From: an uncultured Saprospiraceae bacterium
GTDB taxonomy: Bacteria; Bacteroidota; Bacteroidia; Chitinophagales; Saprospiraceae
Assembly (NCBI GenBank): GCA_937941765.1
Contig: CALDGQ010000044.1
Location: 17,857-81,856, forward strand
Direction of reading: 5' to 3'
Length of the DNA stretch: 64,000 nucleotides
This document shows positions 60,082-64,000 of the stretch, in pieces (position 1 is the first letter of the stretch; every line of letters starts with the position of its first letter). Position numbers and translations under genes: made by a program. The notes under the pieces were generated by a model. It ran no database searches. It had not been told where the DNA came from and saw only the letters and a program-made list of their open reading frames with translations.

Positions 60082-61191
60082 TTATAGCTGATCAACAATT
60101 TGGCGAAAAATATATTTCCATTTTAATCGATGTTCTTTGATTGGTTTTTGTCGATCGTTTTGAGAAACAATAATGATGTTCTTTTTTTTGGAAACGTAAA
60201 TGTATTGTGCATACAATCCTTCTGCCATGAAATCTTCATATTCTTTTAGCCCAATATGCCAACTGTAATTGTAGCCATGACTACTTCCTGCATTGGCATT
60301 TCTAGCAATAGATTTCTCAACCCATTCTATAGGAACAATTTGGTGTCCATTCCAATTTCCATTATTCAAGTATAGCCGTCCAAATTTTGCAAAATCACGA
60401 GCACTCCCATTCATGCAACAAAAGGAACGTTCTAGTTTGTTTTTTTTATCAGTATTCCAAAAACCGTTGGATTCCATACCAAGTGGTTGCCAGATTTTTT
60501 CTTGTAGATAGGCTGAAACTGTTTTGTTAGAAACTCTAGTCAATATAATGCCTAAGAGTTGTGTCGTTATATTTAGATAGTGTTGTGTTGTGCCAGGTCG
60601 ATGTGCAAACTCGATTTTCCCAAGTGATTTTAATATGTCTTTTCCGTAGTAAATATTCGCATCCATTTTCCAATCAAATTTAATTCCAGAAGTCTGATTT
60701 AATAAATGTTCAATGGTCAATTCATTGGCATATTGAGTGGACGCAATTTCAGGAATATATTTACTAACTAAATCTTTTTCAGAACCGATTAGTTTTTCTT
60801 GAATTGCAATTCCTATTAAAGCAGAGATGAAAGACTTTGCAACGGAGAATGAAGTATTTGGTGTAGTAGCGGATTGGTCATAAGTTTCAAAAAGAATCGT
60901 ATCATTTTTAATAATCAAAAAAGCATTGTTAGGATAATCTGCTATCAGCTCTTTGATGGAACGAAAAAATGGTATTCTTTTCGTCCAATCATTTACTTTG
61001 ATTTCTTGGCCCCAATCTTTTGTTGATTTTTTAAATTGGAATGGAGTAGTAGGGGCGAGAAATTGATTGGCATTGTCACGGAGTGCATCTTTTTCATCGG
61101 GTACTGCCAAAAAAAGCGCACGCATTGGAAAACAACTAGATATCAGACATATAATTAATAGTCCGAGGATTAATTCAGGAGATTTAAACAT
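60082..61191 (-). CDS. Beta-lactamase-fold serine hydrolase lipoprotein
   Basis: 369 aa. Lipobox LISSC (Cys20). The SxxK motif is SVAK (116-119), with a Tyr in HYLNITTQLLG as the likely second motif, and HGYNYSWHIG near the C-terminus. This is the class C beta-lactamase/esterase (PF00144) family; members are esterases, peptidases or penicillin-binding-protein-like rather than true resistance enzymes. Attached to a membrane in the periplasm or outer leaflet. Substrate unknown. Confidence 0.88.
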   Translation of the reverse strand: MFKSPELILGLLIICLISSCFPMRALFLAVPDEKDALRDNANQFLAPTTPFQFKKSTKDWGQEIKVNDWTKRIPFFRSIKELIADYPNNAFLIIKNDTILFETYDQSATTPNTSFSVAKSFISALIGIAIQEKLIGSEKDLVSKYIPEIASTQYANELTIEHLLNQTSGIKFDWKMDANIYYGKDILKSLGKIEFAHRPGTTQHYLNITTQLLGIILTRVSNKTVSAYLQEKIWQPLGMESNGFWNTDKKNKLERSFCCMNGSARDFAKFGRLYLNNGNWNGHQIVPIEWVEKSIARNANAGSSHGYNYSWHIGLKEYEDFMAEGLYAQYIYVSKKKNIIIVSQNDRQKPIKEHRLKWKYIFRQIVDQL

Positions 61192-61218
61192 AAGTACAAA
61201 GATAGGAAATTATAGAAG

Positions 61219-61779
61219 TCAGAGAATTTTACCGTACATCAAGAGGTCGACCCAAATATTTTCATTTTTGTCGTAGAAATCTTCTTTCAATACACCTTCT
61301 TTTTCAAAACCAAGTTTAGTAAATAAATGACTACAAACTTCATTTCGAGCATCAACGCGTGCAATAAATTTGTGCACATCAAAATTAGTAATTAAGTAGT
61401 TGGATAAGGTTGTTATCGTTTCGCTTGCTAATCCTTTGTTTTGATAAGTTGGGTTGATACTGATTCCTAATTCCACATTTTTGGGTTCGGCTTGTTGGAA
61501 ATTGGAAACACAATCGCCAATTAATTGTTTGGTATCATTTGAATAGATTCCTATTTGTGTCCATTTTCCGCGCGTACCGATTGCAATTGGAAGTTGTTTT
61601 TCGATAAAATCAATCGCCTCATGTTTGGTAAACGGGTCATAGCCTTGATATTTACAGACATCAGGATTTTGTCTATACTCCAAGAATGAATCTAAATGAT
61701 TCAATGACAATTTGTCTAAATATAAGGATGATCCTTCCGCTATCACTTTGTGCTTGTTTTTGTTTCGCAAATTACTCAA
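61219..61779 (-). CDS. GNAT N-acetyltransferase (RimJ/RimL-like)
   Basis: 186 aa. The acetyl-CoA site is QNKGLASETITTL (about 125-137), followed by ARVDARNEVCSHLFTKLGFEKEGVLKEDF and the closing DLLMYGKIL, all typical of the Acetyltransf_3 (ribosomal-protein-alanine acetyltransferase-like) group. The substrate is not known; small molecules are as likely as proteins. Monocistronic, 27 bases from the hydrolase gene. Confidence 0.87.
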   Translation of the reverse strand: MSNLRNKNKHKVIAEGSSLYLDKLSLNHLDSFLEYRQNPDVCKYQGYDPFTKHEAIDFIEKQLPIAIGTRGKWTQIGIYSNDTKQLIGDCVSNFQQAEPKNVELGISINPTYQNKGLASETITTLSNYLITNFDVHKFIARVDARNEVCSHLFTKLGFEKEGVLKEDFYDKNENIWVDLLMYGKIL

Positions 61780-61941
61780 AATCGGAATTTGAAATTGAGT
61801 TTTAAAGGGTAATTTTTCAGGTTTAGGATGAATATTTTACGATTATTTGCCAATTAGCATATTATATCTTAAAATTTTAGCATATAAATTAATCGATATT
61901 TATAAATGATTATTAATCAGCTTAATATGTTAAAATTTTTA

Positions 61942-61949
61942 TACATTTG
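61942..61949 (+). promoter_or_regulatory. Putative -7 element upstream of the P-domain gene
   Basis: TACATTTG fits TAnnTTTG, about 127 bases before the start. It implies a long leader. The rest of the 61780-62075 gap is AT-rich with imperfect inverted repeats (TAAAATTTTA) and no gene. Confidence 0.4.
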
Positions 61950-62075
61950 CCAAAAATACCCCTCAATCAAAAATGATTTTAGGAACTCAAATAACTAATA
62001 GATTTAAATAATTTTCTTAACTTAAGTCCCTAATAATCACTATTTTATTAAAAATTTTAAACTAAAACGTAAACC

Positions 62076-62786
62076 ATGTTATTCTCAAAACAAAGACAGA
62101 TTAATGCCTTGATTCCGGATAATTCAGATAAAGGGTTGCAGGATGGGATTAGAGTTATTAGAAATGGTAAAGTAGAAGATATTCACGTTCGGGTAAATAT
62201 TACTCACAAATATACTGGCGATATCTCAATTACATTAGAATCACCTTCTGGTACTGTTGCTACTTTATTGAAGCAAACTAGAAAGCCAGGTAAAAATTTA
62301 TCAGCGGTTTTTGATGGTAAGTCTATGGAAAAATTCCGTGGAGAAAAAATCAAAGGAGAATGGAAATTGACCGTCAAGGATGGTTCACCATTAGATCAAG
62401 GTTATCTAAATAATTGGACCATAGGTTTTAAGACTGCTCATAAAGACACTGAATTATTTATTACAGATGCTAAAGGAAGTGCTTTAGAAAGTCATCATTA
62501 CTGTCACCAAAAAGGTAAGGTAAAATCAATTAAAGGTTCATTGGATCTTTTACATCCATCAATTGATAAGATGAAAGTTGAGTTGGTTTCTCCAAAAGGA
62601 AAAGCGGTAACTTTGTTTTCCAAAATGGATCCTAAAAAGAACTTAAAGAAATCTTTTCCAAAAGACGTGTTAGCAAAATTAGCTGGCGAGGAATCAAAGG
62701 GTGCTTGGTGTCTTAGAGTAACTGATAAGTCTAAGTCTAAAACTGCTCGTTTGAAAAGATGGTCTTTGGATATTGGTGTGGTTTAG
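62076..62786 (+). CDS. Free-standing protein of two P/Homo B (proprotein convertase) domains
   Basis: 236 aa formed by two consecutive P-domains. The first (about 5-117) has VRVNITHKYTGDISITLESPSG, GEWKLTVKDGSPLDQGYLNNWTI. The second (about 122-236) has KGSLDLLHPSIDKMKVELVSPKG and GAWCLRVTDKSKSKTARLKRWSLDI. P-domains normally sit after subtilisin or other protease domains and stabilise them, and are common in secreted proteins. Here there is no protease, signal peptide or sorting domain. Either it is an unusual cytosolic P-domain protein or an export signal of unknown kind is used. Strong match; role unknown. Confidence 0.85.
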   Translation: MLFSKQRQINALIPDNSDKGLQDGIRVIRNGKVEDIHVRVNITHKYTGDISITLESPSGTVATLLKQTRKPGKNLSAVFDGKSMEKFRGEKIKGEWKLTVKDGSPLDQGYLNNWTIGFKTAHKDTELFITDAKGSALESHHYCHQKGKVKSIKGSLDLLHPSIDKMKVELVSPKGKAVTLFSKMDPKKNLKKSFPKDVLAKLAGEESKGAWCLRVTDKSKSKTARLKRWSLDIGVV

Positions 62787-62927
62787 CCGATGCGGAATTG
62801 CAATTTCAATTGTAATTTCAATGCAGGACGTGAACTTGTTTCGTGAAGAGTTCGTAGCTACTATTTGCAAATGGTTTTGGACAAAGCTCAATTAAACTTC
62901 ACTGAAGCATTACAGACAAAAATACCA

Positions 62928-63626
62928 ATGGCAAATTCAATTTATAAAATTTATTTTAAATTGAGTTTGCCATTTTTTTATGTACTATCCTTTCTGTTTT
63001 TTATTCCAAACTTACTTCAAAGTCAACATGATTTACCCGTAGCTATGGAGCGTTATGATTTTCAAAATGATTCCATACGACTAGATCAGTTGAAGCAGAT
63101 ATATGGGAACAACAAAGTAATCCCAGTCTCAATAAAACAGCAAGTGCTAGTTGCGCTTTCACACTATCCTGAGCTTGTTGATGTACCTATTGAATTTATC
63201 TTGAAAAAAGCAAGAGTAGCACACACTTCGTCTATTGTTATTAAAACCATTTTTAGAAAGAAAAAATCTCGTCGATATAAAATTATTATCAGTACAGCCG
63301 TAAGTGAAATGTTAAGTCCTGGTCTTCATCAACGACTTTCTTATAATGCAAAAATTGGTGTAATTGGGCATGAATTGGGACATACGTTATACTATAAAGA
63401 TAAAAGTGGTTTGCAAATAATTGGTTTCGCGATTAAATATCTATCAAAGAAATTTGGAAAAAAAATCGAAAATGAAACGGATCGAATTGCGATAACTCAT
63501 AACTTAGGGTATCAATTGTTAGAATGGAGTAGGGAAGCGCATGATGCGCTGGAGGAAGCTGGGAGAGGGGAGAATTATTTGACGCCGGAGCAGATATTGG
63601 AGGAACTGAACGAAGGAGGACTGTAG
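62928..63626 (+). CDS. Membrane-anchored HExxH zinc metalloprotease-like protein
   Basis: 232 aa from MANSIYKIYF; an upstream Met (62865) adds 21 residues but would bury the signal. A hydrophobic segment (about 11-31) is an uncleaved anchor or signal peptide. The catalytic motif is GVIGHELGHTLYY (His148, Glu149, His152), with an Asp/Glu-rich NETDRIAI about 30 residues later that could give the third zinc ligand. This resembles the M48-like and ImmA-like gluzincin layout. No PDZ or propeptide. It lies 141 bases after the P-domain gene on the same strand; a partnership is possible but unproven. Confidence 0.7.
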   Translation: MANSIYKIYFKLSLPFFYVLSFLFFIPNLLQSQHDLPVAMERYDFQNDSIRLDQLKQIYGNNKVIPVSIKQQVLVALSHYPELVDVPIEFILKKARVAHTSSIVIKTIFRKKKSRRYKIIISTAVSEMLSPGLHQRLSYNAKIGVIGHELGHTLYYKDKSGLQIIGFAIKYLSKKFGKKIENETDRIAITHNLGYQLLEWSREAHDALEEAGRGENYLTPEQILEELNEGGL

Positions 63627-64000
63627 ACGGTGCTTGAACCATGTAAGGCATTTAAGGAGTGCTTGAAACGATCAAATTATTTATTTACCCTTATATGTCT
63701 TATATGGGGATATTCAGAAGTAATCTAAAATTATGATAACCAATGAATTAGGTTGTAGCATCTTTTGGATAATTGCATCAATTTTATGTAGAATTCCTAA
63801 AAAACGGGGCAATTAAGTTAAAATTCAACGACGTATTCAAATTGTTGCAAATTCACTTCCAAATAAACATAAACTTGGATTTTGTAGCGGGAGGCCGATT
63901 TTATATGTTTGACGGAGGAGTTTATAAAATCTAGACTTTTTGTTTCTTTTTTGGCAATGAAAAAAGAAAAAGAATCAGATTCTTCGAAAAATCACAATTG
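63627..64000. other. Right-end stretch without a recognised gene
   Basis: No supported gene in about 370 bases. A hairpin TTTCTTTTTT (63943-63952) / AAAAAAGAAA (63960-63969) and the palindrome AAGAATC/GATTCTT just after it are present; both could be terminator-like. GTGCTTGAA occurs twice near 63630-63665. Confidence 0.4.

Noticed and set aside
60082..61191. Antibiotic-resistance beta-lactamase
   Set aside because: Only the general serine-hydrolase fold is supported; it is a lipoprotein of the esterase-like group without class C resistance signatures.
1..64000. CRISPR array, tRNA or rRNA genes, prophage or insertion-sequence transposase
   Set aside because: No regularly spaced repeats with unique spacers, no cloverleaf or rRNA segments, and no transposase or phage structural motifs were recognised by reading. 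A tRNAscan, Infernal and ISfinder search would settle it.

Overview
The window looks like a chromosomal segment of a Bacteroidota bacterium, probably of the Saprospirales/Saprospiraceae type. The DNA is AT-rich. Secreted proteins end in type IX secretion (T9SS) sorting domains of both type A and the CHU_C/type B kind. Lipoproteins have short Bacteroidota-style lipoboxes, promoters fit the TTG-N~20-TAnnTTTG pattern, and there are S46 (DPP11-type) and S9 dipeptidyl peptidases and DUF3667, DUF2490 and DUF6438 proteins. No rRNA, tRNA, phage, plasmid or CRISPR locus was seen.

Layout. 1-5.3 kb: a 5'-truncated cohesin-repeat/dockerin-like T9SS protein, a GNAT acetyltransferase and two tandem secreted paralogs built from a shared Cys-framed repeat. 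5.4-22.3 kb: a purine-degradation region, almost all on the minus strand. Its main block runs roughly in pathway order: cytosine deaminase, guanine deaminase, xanthine dehydrogenase XdhA/XdhB, allantoinase, allantoicase, membrane cytochrome-linked urate oxidase PuuD, and a fused OHCU decarboxylase/HIU hydrolase. XdhC and a citrate-lyase-like (DUF6986) enzyme lie further downstream. Together these take guanine through xanthine, urate and allantoin to allantoate and ureidoglycolate plus urea. No ureidoglycolate lyase or purine transporter was recognised. A CHU_C surface protein, a DUF3010 protein and a Lys/Asp-rich secreted protein sit between the two parts.

22.5-29 kb: an amber-interrupted STAS-like pseudogene, a three-gene ABC exporter, an intact STAS-like/histidine kinase/response regulator module, and a tiny ribbon-helix-helix regulator locus with its own promoter-palindrome. 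29-35 kb: an S9 peptidase, an SRPBCC protein, an SGNH esterase lipoprotein and a GT-C-like membrane protein. 35-39.4 kb: an NAD salvage operon (nrtR, short prs, HAD phosphatase, nadV, nfi) with three matching 23-bp palindromes placed on its promoters. 40-47 kb: DPP11-type S46 and DPP4-type S9 peptidases, an L,D-transpeptidase lipoprotein and a DUF2490 barrel. 47-64 kb: mostly envelope, membrane and hypothetical proteins, a di-heme c lipoprotein, a chromate-type transporter, two transferase/hydrolase genes, a free-standing double P-domain protein and an HExxH metalloprotease.

The most unusual structure is a family of dispersed intergenic elements. Each consists of two inverted copies of a hairpin module (AACCCATCC... 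variable stem-loop ...CCCTTCC/GGAAGGGG) whose inner sides carry GTGAG/CGTGAG-like repeats. Three loci (about 13.3, 43.7 and 48.9 kb) are cargo-less. In the fourth (6.4-7.05 kb) the same inverted pair encloses a DUF559 (Vsr-like) endonuclease gene, which suggests a small, apparently undescribed mobile or selfish element with MITE-like derivatives.
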